This document shows, piece after piece, positions 1-8,575 of a stretch of DNA of 40,874 bases. Position 1 is the stretch's first letter. Each line of letters begins with the position of its first letter. Where the stretch lies: contig CAYNJG010000040.1 in NCBI GenBank assembly GCA_964397295.1, positions 1 to 40,874 of the forward strand, read 5' to 3'. The notes under the pieces are model-generated. The model ran no database searches. It saw nothing but the letters and a program-made list of their open reading frames with translations, and was not told where the DNA came from. Both the position numbers and the translations under genes were made by a program. This DNA comes from CAYNJG01 sp964397295. Lineage in GTDB: Bacteria; Planctomycetota; Planctomycetia; Pirellulales; Pirellulaceae.

Positions 1-1834
1 TACTACTTGGGGCAACGGCAGCGCGTTCCTTGACATTGGTGGCTGCTGTGCTGGTGATACACAACGTATCAGTGGTGCGTTGGAAGAAGAGCACATTCGA
101 GCCAATGTAGGTGAAGAATGGTCGCACATTGCGTTCACATACGGTCCAGAAGACGATGGCACCTTGTCACGTCGTATGTATGTCAACGGCGAAATTTATG
201 AGTTCGGTGGCCCTGGCGGACCTTTGGCAGAAGCCTTCACTGATTTCCCGCCTCTAGAAGGTGAGAACGGCTTTGTTCCACTTCTCGACTCGTTCGCAAT
301 CGCTGCCGATGCAAACGGTAACAATCAGTGGGAAGGTCGATACGATGACTTCTTCGTCACTGACACGAAACTTGAGCCAGCCGAAGTGGCTGCGGTTGTT
401 GCTGATGGAGCTCGTGCTCACTTCGGTGTAACAGGAACTCCTGAACCAGTTGGGGCACAGTTCCTAGTGGCGACAAATGACAACCGAGGTACCTTCAACC
501 CAGACGCAGAAATCTCAAACAGAGTTTTCACGGAAGAGCCGGTTTTAACCCAAGGTCTTCAGCAGTTCTGGTACCAGGGCAACATGCGCAACGATGACGG
601 TATTTTCCAGTTCTCTCTGCTTCATGCAAACCCAGACGAAGAGGACCTTGATTTCCCTCTAGTCGCTGGTGGGTTCGTCTCTGGCTTCTGGGCTGGTGGT
701 CAAAACCAAGAAGTCATTCCTGGTCAAACGCTGCAACGATACCCTGAAGAAGTCATTAATGCGGACACTCAGCTTGATGGTAGTCCCGCGAACTACAACA
801 ACTACGGTGTTCGTGCCGTTGGTGAAATCTTTATTCCAGAAGACGGTGAATACGTCATTCGTGACGGAATCGATGACTTGGCAATGATCGCTATCGACCT
901 TGAAGGTGACGGCGAAGTTGACGGTCTTGACTTCCTCGAATTCGCGGACTTCGGAACTATCAACGGTGATCCTATCGACGACGTGATCGTTGCTGATGAT
1001 GACTGGGCGAACATCGATGGTAGCAGTAACCCGGAAGAATTTAACGGTATCGCTACGTTCGAAGGTATCGCTGAAGGTGGTGAATGGCGTCAGATCGAGC
1101 TTTGGATGTCAGAAGGTGGCGGCGGTGACGCTGGTATCTTCTATATGGGCCGAACGGACGATCCAGAAATCTTTGATTTCACCGCTGAAGGCGCCTTGAC
1201 CGAAGAGCAGCGTGCTCAATTCGTAGTACCCGCTGAAAACCTTCGCGCCGAAGGCATTGCCCTTGTCAGTGCTGACTCGAATGCAGCCCTTACGCCTGGA
1301 ACCGAATTCGTTATTCAGGTTGGAGCCGATGGCACGCATGATTCAATCGCACTCGACGACAATGACGGTCTGTTCACTACGACGCTCGACGTCTCCGGCG
1401 TGTCGCTGAGCATTGAAGCCGAAGACGGTGTTGCCGAAGGCATGATGATCACCGTATTCGGTGCCGACAACATTGTCGGCGAAGATTCGGTGACGATTCT
1501 GACTGAAGGATGGACACTCAGCGAAGGCGTTTTGACCTTCGGGCCCGGTGGTGATGGATGTAATCCAAACACCTTGGGTGACATCGACGGTAGCGGTGAC
1601 GTTGCGTTTGCTGACTTCCTGATCTTGTCGCAAAACTTTGGTCAAGCTGCTGCTGACCACACGACCGGTGACATTGACTGTAGCGGTGACGTTGCATTCG
1701 CTGACTTCCTAGTCTTGTCGCAGAACTTCGGTCAAACGGTTGGTGGAGCTCAATCGGTTCCCGAGCCATCGGGAATTCTCCTGTTGGGTCTTGCTGGCTT
1801 GATGGGTGGAATGCTTCGACGACGTCGTAGCTAA
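1..1834 (+). CDS. Secreted LamG-like / dockerin-like / PEP-CTERM protein, 5' end cut off
   Basis: The reading frame is open from base 2, so the true start lies upstream; the TTG at base 80 is not a convincing start. The first part (WSHIAFTYG, YVNGE) resembles the last strands of a LamG/concanavalin-like domain. A middle region, roughly bases 790-1180, has the look of a PA14-type beta domain (FIPEDGEYVIR, DDLAMIAIDL); this is inference. Two dockerin-like calcium repeats follow (DIDGSGDVAFADFL and DIDCSGDVAFADFL). The end is a textbook PEP-CTERM tail: VPEPSG, a hydrophobic stretch and RRRRS. Such tails are processed by exosortase in planctomycetes, so the protein is probably exported and surface-attached. 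No exosortase gene lies in the window. A strong terminator follows the stop codon. The exact role is unknown. Confidence 0.88.
   Translation, partial: TTWGNGSAFLDIGGCCAGDTQRISGALEEEHIRANVGEEWSHIAFTYGPEDDGTLSRRMYVNGEIYEFGGPGGPLAEAFTDFPPLEGENGFVPLLDSFAIAADANGNNQWEGRYDDFFVTDTKLEPAEVAAVVADGARAHFGVTGTPEPVGAQFLVATNDNRGTFNPDAEISNRVFTEEPVLTQGLQQFWYQGNMRNDDGIFQFSLLHANPDEEDLDFPLVAGGFVSGFWAGGQNQEVIPGQTLQRYPEEVINADTQLDGSPANYNNYGVRAVGEIFIPEDGEYVIRDGIDDLAMIAIDLEGDGEVDGLDFLEFADFGTINGDPIDDVIVADDDWANIDGSSNPEEFNGIATFEGIAEGGEWRQIELWMSEGGGGDAGIFYMGRTDDPEIFDFTAEGALTEEQRAQFVVPAENLRAEGIALVSADSNAALTPGTEFVIQVGADGTHDSIALDDNDGLFTTTLDVSGVSLSIEAEDGVAEGMMITVFGADNIVGEDSVTILTEGWTLSEGVLTFGPGGDGCNPNTLGDIDGSGDVAFADFLILSQNFGQAAADHTTGDIDCSGDVAFADFLVLSQNFGQTVGGAQSVPEPSGILLLGLAGLMGGMLRRRRS
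1577..1735 (+). repeat. Tandem dockerin-like coding repeat, 2 copies of 69 nt, period 90 nt
   Basis: Bases 1577-1645 and 1667-1735 align without gaps and differ at 8 of 69 positions by my count. Most differences are silent, which suggests a fairly recent duplication or constraint on a paired calcium-binding module. Dockerin domains normally consist of two such repeats. Confidence 0.8.
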
Positions 1835-1865
1835 CTAAGCTCACGATCTAAGTATTGAAATTTCG

Positions 1866-1903
1866 AAAAGAGAGGGTGTCGAACTTCGGCACCCTCTCTT
1901 TTT
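1866..1903 (+). terminator. Rho-independent terminator after the PEP-CTERM gene
   Basis: Bases 1866-1878 pair perfectly with 1890-1902 (13 bp, core GAGAGGGTG/CACCCTCTC) around an 11-nt loop. The T-rich 3' arm ends at 1903. It lies about 30 bases after the stop at 1834. Confidence 0.88.
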
Positions 1904-1987
1904 GCATTTGCCTAGCGAACAGCCTAATGTCAGTCGATAGGATACGGTCTGTTCAGCTAGATAAATCGAAGTGGGCAATGGAAACCT

Positions 1988-3016
1988 ATGCCGATGAAAA
2001 AGAATTCGATGGTCATTCGCATCGGAACCTTGGGTCACGTGCTCGGAACGGTTCTCACGTTCCTGTCGGGAACATGGTGCACGCTTTCGCTCCACTTCAA
2101 CCCTTTGCTTCCTGCCTGGCTAGCAACTTGCGCCGCCGTCTTGTTTGTTGTCGCTTCCGGTATTACTTGGCGCCGAAGTAAAACCTGGCCCGGGTTTCTC
2201 AAGTATTTTCTGCCGGCTGGATTCTGCGTTGGCCTGTTTTGGTGCTTCGTAGTTCCATCACAGCAGGAATCATCAAACTCCATGTGGTCACGACTGCATG
2301 CAAAAATGCCACTGTCCACCTTTGACGGGGACACTGTCACGATCCAAGACGTACGCAACTCTAGCTTTCAACCCAACGGAGAATACGAAGTCAGGCACGA
2401 GGACAGAACGTTCCAACTATCCGAGTTGGAATCTATTTGGTTTGGAGAACAACACTTTGCAAACTTTCGCGGAATCGCTCATACATTTGTAAGCTTCGGA
2501 TTTCGCAATGGCGAGTATCTATCCGTCAGTGCAGAAGCGCGACGCGGTGAGGGCGAAGATTTCTCACCAGTTCGAGGCTTCTTCAAACAATTCGGTTTGA
2601 TCTACGTCGTTTCGATCGAGCAAGACGCCATACGACGTTCGCTTGGCGACGATCTTCCGATCTATCTCTACCCGATCCGCGCATCTGACGAGCAGATGCA
2701 AGCCATGTTCCAACACATGCTCCGGCGCGCAAATGGACTGCACAACCAGCCCGAGTTCTATCACACCGCACGAAACAATTGTGCTTCAAACATCGTCGAC
2801 AGCTTCAATGAAATCGCACCGATTCACTTTTCGCGTTACAGTCCGTTCATTGTGCTACCTGGCTACTCCGGAAAAGTGGCGTATAAGCAAGGCTTGATCG
2901 ATACAGATTCCAGTTTTAATGAGCTTCAAACGCAAGCTCGCATTAACGAACTGGCTATGGAAGCTGACGAAGAGAATTTCTCGTCCCATATCCGCTCGAA
3001 GGTCAAGCTGCACTGA
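1988..3016 (+). CDS. DUF4105-like (Lnb N-terminal periplasmic) membrane protein
   Basis: 342 aa. The N-terminus has two or three hydrophobic segments (about residues 10-90), followed by a soluble domain. That domain matches the DUF4105 pattern as I know it: AHTFVSFGF with His165, SVSAEARRGEGEDFSPVRGFF, a YLYPIRA stretch, then FYHTARNNCASN with Cys265. The conserved His and Cys suggest a papain-like or NlpC/P60-like fold; catalysis is not proven for this family. It is probably anchored in the inner membrane with the domain outside. ATG 1988 has GGAAA just upstream; ATG 1994 is an equally possible start. It appears monocistronic, sitting after a terminator and 280 bases before the next gene. 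Family call fairly sure, function not. Confidence 0.8.
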   Translation: MPMKKNSMVIRIGTLGHVLGTVLTFLSGTWCTLSLHFNPLLPAWLATCAAVLFVVASGITWRRSKTWPGFLKYFLPAGFCVGLFWCFVVPSQQESSNSMWSRLHAKMPLSTFDGDTVTIQDVRNSSFQPNGEYEVRHEDRTFQLSELESIWFGEQHFANFRGIAHTFVSFGFRNGEYLSVSAEARRGEGEDFSPVRGFFKQFGLIYVVSIEQDAIRRSLGDDLPIYLYPIRASDEQMQAMFQHMLRRANGLHNQPEFYHTARNNCASNIVDSFNEIAPIHFSRYSPFIVLPGYSGKVAYKQGLIDTDSSFNELQTQARINELAMEADEENFSSHIRSKVKLH

Positions 3017-3296
3017 CAATCGTCACATCTGACAGATCGAACGAGGGCAGCAAGTCGGTTCGCCGACGCAAACGAATAGCGTCGCAATTCGATTAACTTT
3101 TGACTCAGCGTTGGCAAGCAACCAGATAGCCAAGGCTGCAACTCAAGCCGCAAGATGAATGAACGTCACCGCATAGTTTTGGACGAAATGGGTTGCGTGA
3201 GCCGCTCCGTCACCGATTGTTACGCAAACTCAGTTGCCACCCACTACCGACTCGGGCTACCCTAGCTTTCAGAATATCATGTTTCGATGAAGGTAG
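3017..3296. other. Intergenic region before the CotH gene
   Basis: 280 bases with no convincing ORF. I see only a short inverted repeat (GACGC ... GCGTC near 3062-3083) and no T-tract. It presumably holds the promoter of the CotH gene. Confidence 0.5.
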
Positions 3297-5009
3297 ATGT
3301 GGATGCATTGGAAAAAGTCAGATCGTTTCATTGGAATGGTGCACTGCTGCTTGCTAATTCTGTTGATCAGTTCCACCAGCGAAGGCGCCGATGGGGCAAC
3401 AGCAAAACTAGCCGAAGCAAAGATCTTTGATCCAACGCAATTGTTGGAAGTGAAAGTTGAGATCGATCAAGAAGATTGGGACCAACTTCGAACACAGAGT
3501 CGCAATTTTGCAACCGCACTGCTGAAACCACCGCCACCATCTCCCTATACGTGGTTCAAAGCGGACGTCACAATCAATGGGCAACGCATCGAAGGTGTTG
3601 GTATTCGCAAAAAGGGCTTTATTGGTTCACAGGATACCGAGCGACCATCGTTAAAAATTAAGTTCGACGAGTTTACCGAACAAAACCCAGTCGAGGGCGT
3701 AGACCGCCTTACGCTGAACAACAACAAACAGGACCGTGGATTTGTTAGTCAAGCGTTGGCTTACGACCTGTTCGCGAAAGCAGGCTTACCCGCATCCCGA
3801 TCGACCCTGGCAAAAGTTTGGGTCAACGATGAACTGCTGGGCATCTACACGAATGTGGAGTCGGTCAAGAAGCCGATGCTGACACGTGTTTTCGGTGATG
3901 CGGACGGAAAACTCTACGAAGGAACCGTCGCCGATTTGTTGATCGACAAGATCGATGCACTGGAAGGGAAGAACGTCGGCAAGGACGACAAACGCGAGGA
4001 ACTACGTGCCGTGGCGGAACTTGTCGCCGAGTCAGGCGAGGTAGACATCCAGAAACTCGAAGAGTGCTTGGACGTGGACGAGTTCCTTAAGTTTTGGGCG
4101 ATGGAGAGTCTTGTCGGTTTCTGGGACGGCTACACAAACAATCAAAACAACTACTTCGTCTACTACCATGCAGCAGACTCCAAACTGCACTTCATGCCTT
4201 GGGGCACCGACGCAGCGTTCTCGTATGAGGGCGGGGCGAAAATGTTCAAGCGCGGACCAGATTCCGTACACGGACAATCGGTCTTGGCCAACCGAATCTA
4301 CAATGCCAAAGGAATGGCAGATCGCTACCGAGAAACAATGCGAGGTTTGCTAGAGGAAGTATGGGACGAAGAAGCGATCATCCAAAACATTGATCGCATC
4401 GAAGAACTTGTCGAAGGTCACACGCACACAAGCCAGGAAGACTGCAAGAAGGCGATGGAGCAATCTCGCACTTTCGTGAAGTCACGACGCAGACGAATCG
4501 AGCGCGAATTAGAAAAGTGGCCACAACGGGTCCAAAAGCAACCACGCAATCCGTTCTATACGGCGAAGGTCGGTACGGCGGTTGGAAAATTCAATGCCAA
4601 GTGGGTCGAAAAAGAACCGAAGGAGCCTTATGACATCGGCGAAGCGGAACTGGAACTCACCATCGACGACGAGGTTGTAAAGTTCACCAAGCTTGGCGTT
4701 TACGCAATACGAAGCAAAGACAAAGGTATGGACGGCAAGAAGGCTCCCACGGTTACATTCATAGGCAAACGCGAGTCCAACAAAATCCGAGTCACCTTTG
4801 CGGTGGGGACCGAGGAGTCTGCATTCAAAGAAGCCACTGGCCAACCAGTCGCATCAATGGGAGTCATGATCCAAGGCGCGTGGTTCCGCGGTGACTTTCG
4901 GATGCTCGGTGGCACTTTAACCTTGGAAGAAGCTGGCGTTGAACCCGGCGATACCGTTCGCGGAACCTTGAAGGTCGACGTCGTGCAATTCAAAGGTGAC
5001 ATGCGTTAG
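3297..5009 (+). CDS. Secreted CotH kinase family protein
   Basis: 570 aa with an N-terminal signal-peptide-like segment (hydrophobic core about residues 12-27, ending near SEGADG). The body follows the CotH family order: an N-terminal beta region (EVKVEIDQEDWDQL, then ADVTINGQRIEGVGIRKKG), the helix-rich kinase-like part (RLTLNNNKQD, ASRSTLAKVWVNDELLGIYTNVE) and the motif KLHFMPWGTDAAFS, where the Asp belongs to the metal/ATP site. CotH proteins are atypical secreted kinases known from Bacillus spore coats; in planctomycetes they are exported proteins of unknown target. The extra C-terminal domain (about residues 415-570) is not one I recognise. ATG 3297 is preceded by GAAGGT. Its 3' end overlaps the convergent gene by 20 bases. 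Confidence 0.88.
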   Translation: MWMHWKKSDRFIGMVHCCLLILLISSTSEGADGATAKLAEAKIFDPTQLLEVKVEIDQEDWDQLRTQSRNFATALLKPPPPSPYTWFKADVTINGQRIEGVGIRKKGFIGSQDTERPSLKIKFDEFTEQNPVEGVDRLTLNNNKQDRGFVSQALAYDLFAKAGLPASRSTLAKVWVNDELLGIYTNVESVKKPMLTRVFGDADGKLYEGTVADLLIDKIDALEGKNVGKDDKREELRAVAELVAESGEVDIQKLEECLDVDEFLKFWAMESLVGFWDGYTNNQNNYFVYYHAADSKLHFMPWGTDAAFSYEGGAKMFKRGPDSVHGQSVLANRIYNAKGMADRYRETMRGLLEEVWDEEAIIQNIDRIEELVEGHTHTSQEDCKKAMEQSRTFVKSRRRRIERELEKWPQRVQKQPRNPFYTAKVGTAVGKFNAKWVEKEPKEPYDIGEAELELTIDDEVVKFTKLGVYAIRSKDKGMDGKKAPTVTFIGKRESNKIRVTFAVGTEESAFKEATGQPVASMGVMIQGAWFRGDFRMLGGTLTLEEAGVEPGDTVRGTLKVDVVQFKGDMR

Positions 5010-5454
5010 TGGCTCTGATGAAACGATTGTTATCAGGGCGAGGTCCGTCCGAGATTCTGAGACAGGACCTATTGGCATCCTCATGCGCGTAGGTACTGTG
5101 AATGTCGGCAAGGAAATCGGCTTGTGGAACATCGTTGGGATAGATTGCCCCAAGTCCGTATAAGCCGTCCGAGCGGTAGGTGCCCAAACCCGCATTGTCT
5201 GCGATGTAACCTTCGTTCAGAAAGAACAGAATCGTGGGGTCTCCGATGCGTTGATAGTTCTCCGTGCGTAACAAGCGATTTTCGCTGCGGATATCGAACA
5301 AGTCGAAACGGCCCGAAGGAACATCGATCTCAAAAAAGATCTCTCCCGTCGGAGCGTCGTAGAAAAGGGTTCCTTCTGCCGAAGCGACGCCGGAATCCCC
5401 TAGGCAGACGACAAGCAAAATCACACAGCGATGTAGATGACGCATGTTATTCAT
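4990..5454 (-). CDS. Small secreted protein of unknown function
   Basis: 154 aa. It begins with a signal peptide (hydrophobic core CVILLVVCLG, likely cleavage after GVASA). The mature part is predicted beta-rich (LFYDAPTGEIFFEIDVPSG, then FDLFDIRSENRLL). Sequences of this style are common in planctomycete PEP-CTERM families, but no sorting tail is visible here. ATG 5454 and ATG 5445 are both possible; the second has a GGA nine bases upstream. The gene converges on the CotH gene and overlaps its end by 20 bases. I do not recognise a named family. Confidence 0.68.
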   Translation of the reverse strand: MNNMRHLHRCVILLVVCLGDSGVASAEGTLFYDAPTGEIFFEIDVPSGRFDLFDIRSENRLLRTENYQRIGDPTILFFLNEGYIADNAGLGTYRSDGLYGLGAIYPNDVPQADFLADIHSTYAHEDANRSCLRISDGPRPDNNRFIRATNACHL

Positions 5455-5610
5455 TCCAGATTTTGGTTGATGCCCGTGATTGGATCGTAATTCCTATCGC
5501 TTAACGGAACAAATCTAGGGAATTGGTGGCTTTTCCCAAAGGCGACATGCATCGTGAATCGCACGGCAAAATATGACACAATGTCTTCTTCGCCAAACGA
5601 GGACTAAAAT

Positions 5611-6426
5611 ATGCATATCGTTCGACACTTTCGTATCACTATTTGCATTTACTTTTCGATCTGCATTCCTTCTCTGTTCGCGATCGCTGCTGACCATCCT
5701 GCGGCTCCGAACCGTGCTGATAGCCGCCATCCCGACAATGTTGCCGAACTGCGCCGTGTAGCGTTGAGCAAGCTGAATCCGCTGATCGGTCAGTGGCGAG
5801 GCGTGGGCAGGCCGCAACGGTATCGAACCGAGGGAACCTGGCGTGAGAAAGCCGATTGGGTTTGGGCGTTCGAGAGAAACGGTCCGACGCTCAAATACAC
5901 TGTGACGGACGGAAAACTTGCCGAGTCAGAACTGTCCTGGAATATCGAAAAGAAACGCTACGTGTTTCATACGAAGTGGGCGGACGGCACACAGCGAGTC
6001 TACAACGGACATTTGGACGGCAAGAAACTCTTGCTCACGACGGACGCCGAAAAAGAAAAGGATACGCATCGAATTCAAATCACCATGCTGAATCCGAAAC
6101 GCACGATTGTCCTCTACCAAAAACAAACCGCAGGCCGTGGTTCGTTTACTCGAGTTAACGAAGTGGGTTACACGCGAGAGGGAACAAGGTTGGCGAAAGA
6201 TACGCTTGAGGGCCCTGAGTGCGTTGTCACCGGCGGACTGGGTACGATCAAAGTTTCTCACGACGGAGAAAAGTATTTCGTTTGCTGCACTGGCTGCCGT
6301 GATGCATTCAATGACGACCCCGAGGGCACGCTAAAAGACTACAAAGATCGCGTCGCCAAACGAAAAGTGAGCGAAGAAAAACGTTCTGCAGATGAGAAGC
6401 GTTTGATCGGTGTCGGCGAAGATTAA
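5611..6426 (+). CDS. Secreted protein with lipocalin/nitrobindin-like barrel and YHS/TRASH-like C-terminus
   Basis: 271 aa, start supported by GAGGA about seven bases before ATG 5611. It has a signal peptide (about residues 1-27). Residues about 50-190 look like a small beta-barrel domain: LIGQWRGVGRPQRYRTEGTW, then repeated strand/turn pairs such as KYTVTDGKLAESELSW. The C-terminal part carries a cysteine motif resembling YHS/TRASH metal-binding domains: ECVVTGG, then KYFVCCTGCRDAFNDDPEG. In those domains the pattern is C...CC.GC...F..DP. A role in periplasmic binding of copper or another soft metal is an inference. The end is highly charged. It stands alone and converges on the Hint gene. 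Confidence 0.72.
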   Translation: MHIVRHFRITICIYFSICIPSLFAIAADHPAAPNRADSRHPDNVAELRRVALSKLNPLIGQWRGVGRPQRYRTEGTWREKADWVWAFERNGPTLKYTVTDGKLAESELSWNIEKKRYVFHTKWADGTQRVYNGHLDGKKLLLTTDAEKEKDTHRIQITMLNPKRTIVLYQKQTAGRGSFTRVNEVGYTREGTRLAKDTLEGPECVVTGGLGTIKVSHDGEKYFVCCTGCRDAFNDDPEGTLKDYKDRVAKRKVSEEKRSADEKRLIGVGED

Positions 6427-6451
6427 AACGTAACCAGTGGATCACGCCGGA

Positions 6452-8341
6452 CTACTTTGCGATGCGAGGCACGCCCGGTGTAATAGCATTGCTGCGTCGC
6501 CGCTCGGAATTGTCGTGCACGAGGATCCCTTCGTTGCCGACGAAGTAGTTCCCGAATTCGGCTACCACCAAATTGTGTGCTTCCGCGTCAGGCCTGGAAG
6601 TGATCGTCGATACGCGTCGGGCCCCGTCGATGGCGTGAAGCAAATCATCCGGCTCTAGGTTTTTCGCCATTTTCCAACCATGTTCCTCCACCCAAAACAG
6701 GTGACCGCTAGTTGATTCGATCTCGCCACCATCGAATCCAATCGTGACCATGCTGCTCGGAGGGCGCAGTGTGGTTGCCAACACAAGCTTGTAGCCAAGT
6801 TCACCAGATTCAGTGTGTTGGGCGAGTACCTGATCACCAGCTTCGATGCTTTCAATTTTTCTCAATCCCGTTTGAGTACGTACTAACGTACCCGCTGGAA
6901 AACACTCACATGCCCGCGCGTAGCTTATCCGCATCGGGTCGGATAGTTCAGTAGTTCGCGTGACGGTGGGTTTCTCGTCTTGGTACCGTTCGTTCGTATC
7001 GTTCCACCATTCCCACCATGCGTCAGCCGTTTTTGGTTCGACTTTTGCCTCTGTGACATTTTCCAACGCTGCTATTGCTCGTTCGTTAACGACAGAGGCC
7101 CGCTGATTGCGTTGATGAAGCAAACGGTTCGCCCCGATGCCGCGCATTATCTCTTGCTGCACAAGCCACTGACGCTCCCAAGCAAACTGTTGGCGCAACT
7201 CGTGTTCGGCTGCGAGTCGTTCTTCCCAGCTATCGTAATCTCCGAGCTCTAGCTTTCTCGCCACCAATGCATCATCGGTGGTTGTCACACCACGTACCTG
7301 ACCTTGCCTATTCACTCGAACGACGGTTTCGTTAACTCGATGGATACCGCGAGCTGTTGTGTTGACGTGACGAACATTGGCCTCACGTCCGCGTTCCATG
7401 ACTTCCTGCGTTCGACGCACCATTCCATCACGCCCAACGGAAACACCAAAATCAGCCTCGAGCGGATTGGAAAGCTCAGCAAGGAGTAGCGGAACGACAT
7501 CTTGTTGTTCACGCGTAGCGAGCTGTATTACCGCTGCCTCACGCACTCTACCGGAGTCGGCGTACACAGCGTGACGCGCTAGGGATTCTGTCGCTTCATA
7601 GTCCGGTATCTCGCCGACGAACTTTACAGCAAGCATCGCGTAAGGCGTACCCTTCGACGAGAGTAAGCTTTCAATACTGACGACGGCGGTACGATCAAGT
7701 CCGCTTCCGTATCGCTCGATCGCAACTTGTCGGCGTTTTGAGTTTTTCGATTCCAGCCCTTTGAGCAACTCTTCTGTTTTCGGTTTCCACGCTGCCGCGT
7801 TGCGTGAGGCGGTTCGTGTCGCCGCTTGAAATTGTTTGAGTTCAGTTGGAGTCATCCAAACTCCACCAACATTTTTCATGCCAAGTCGTTGGCCCGCCGC
7901 CATTCTCAAGTCAGCCGATGCCGATTCACTGTTCCATATGTTGAGCAAGTGAATTTTTTCACGTCCGACTAAACGATTCTTCCGACACCAAGCCGCCAGT
8001 TGCTGTTCACTTCCTCTGCCCTGCTTCAGATCCTCGCGACGCTTATCGTAGGCAGCCAATAATTGATTGTCCTGCATCTCTTTTTCGTAGTCATCTAACG
8101 TGACCCAGTCGTTGTGGATTAAGACTCGACCCTGCGCCCAGTTCGCCATCGCGTTCTTGGGGTCTTGATTCAATGCAGACACCAGCAAAGTATCACGACG
8201 AGAATCATCGCCCAGCATCCCGGCGACCACGGCCTTTCGAGCCAATACATCGGCAGCGATTCCCGAGTCGTCAGACCAGGCAAGACGCGTAAGGCCGCAG
8301 GCAAACGTCAACAAAATTAGCAGAACTGTACTTCGGTGCAT
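6452..8341 (-). CDS. Secreted HEAT-repeat protein with C-terminal Hint (self-processing) domain
   Basis: 629 aa from ATG 8341, chosen because GGAGA lies about seven bases upstream and a signal peptide follows directly (MHRSTVLLILLTFACG, cleavage near LAWS). An earlier in-frame start at 8410 would bury that signal. Residues about 190-310 form HEAT-like helical repeats (REAAVIQLATREQQDVVPLLLAEL). From Cys480 the protein is a Hint domain of the intein/hedgehog/pretoxin type: CFPAGTLVRT at its start, STSGHLFWVEEHGW (block B Thr-His) and the ending NEGILVHDN, leaving only 18 residues. Such domains cut the chain at the initial Cys. Here that would release the N-terminal part, or attach it to something. 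No toxin domain or immunity gene follows. Confidence 0.85.
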   Translation of the reverse strand: MHRSTVLLILLTFACGLTRLAWSDDSGIAADVLARKAVVAGMLGDDSRRDTLLVSALNQDPKNAMANWAQGRVLIHNDWVTLDDYEKEMQDNQLLAAYDKRREDLKQGRGSEQQLAAWCRKNRLVGREKIHLLNIWNSESASADLRMAAGQRLGMKNVGGVWMTPTELKQFQAATRTASRNAAAWKPKTEELLKGLESKNSKRRQVAIERYGSGLDRTAVVSIESLLSSKGTPYAMLAVKFVGEIPDYEATESLARHAVYADSGRVREAAVIQLATREQQDVVPLLLAELSNPLEADFGVSVGRDGMVRRTQEVMERGREANVRHVNTTARGIHRVNETVVRVNRQGQVRGVTTTDDALVARKLELGDYDSWEERLAAEHELRQQFAWERQWLVQQEIMRGIGANRLLHQRNQRASVVNERAIAALENVTEAKVEPKTADAWWEWWNDTNERYQDEKPTVTRTTELSDPMRISYARACECFPAGTLVRTQTGLRKIESIEAGDQVLAQHTESGELGYKLVLATTLRPPSSMVTIGFDGGEIESTSGHLFWVEEHGWKMAKNLEPDDLLHAIDGARRVSTITSRPDAEAHNLVVAEFGNYFVGNEGILVHDNSERRRSNAITPGVPRIAK

Positions 8342-8575
8342 GGCACTTTCTCCAGTGATGTTGGCGACTTTATTATAAGCAGCTAACGAATGAATGTGAC
8401 ACACGACCATTGCGCGTACGTAAACACCATCGCTGACGCTATTTAGAGAGAGTTGACCCTAGCGTTGCAAAAACCATCCGTAGCGGAGTCGTCAAGACTT
8501 TCGACCACCCGGTGAAACGCCAAACTCTGCCGGAGTATCCAATTTGGGAAAACCATCCATTGGATAAGAAAGCCA

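Noticed and set aside
4180..4220. CotH motif reading PWGTD instead of PWDxD, a possible loss of an active-site Asp
   Set aside because: From memory, PWGxD is common in environmental CotH proteins, so it is probably a normal variant.
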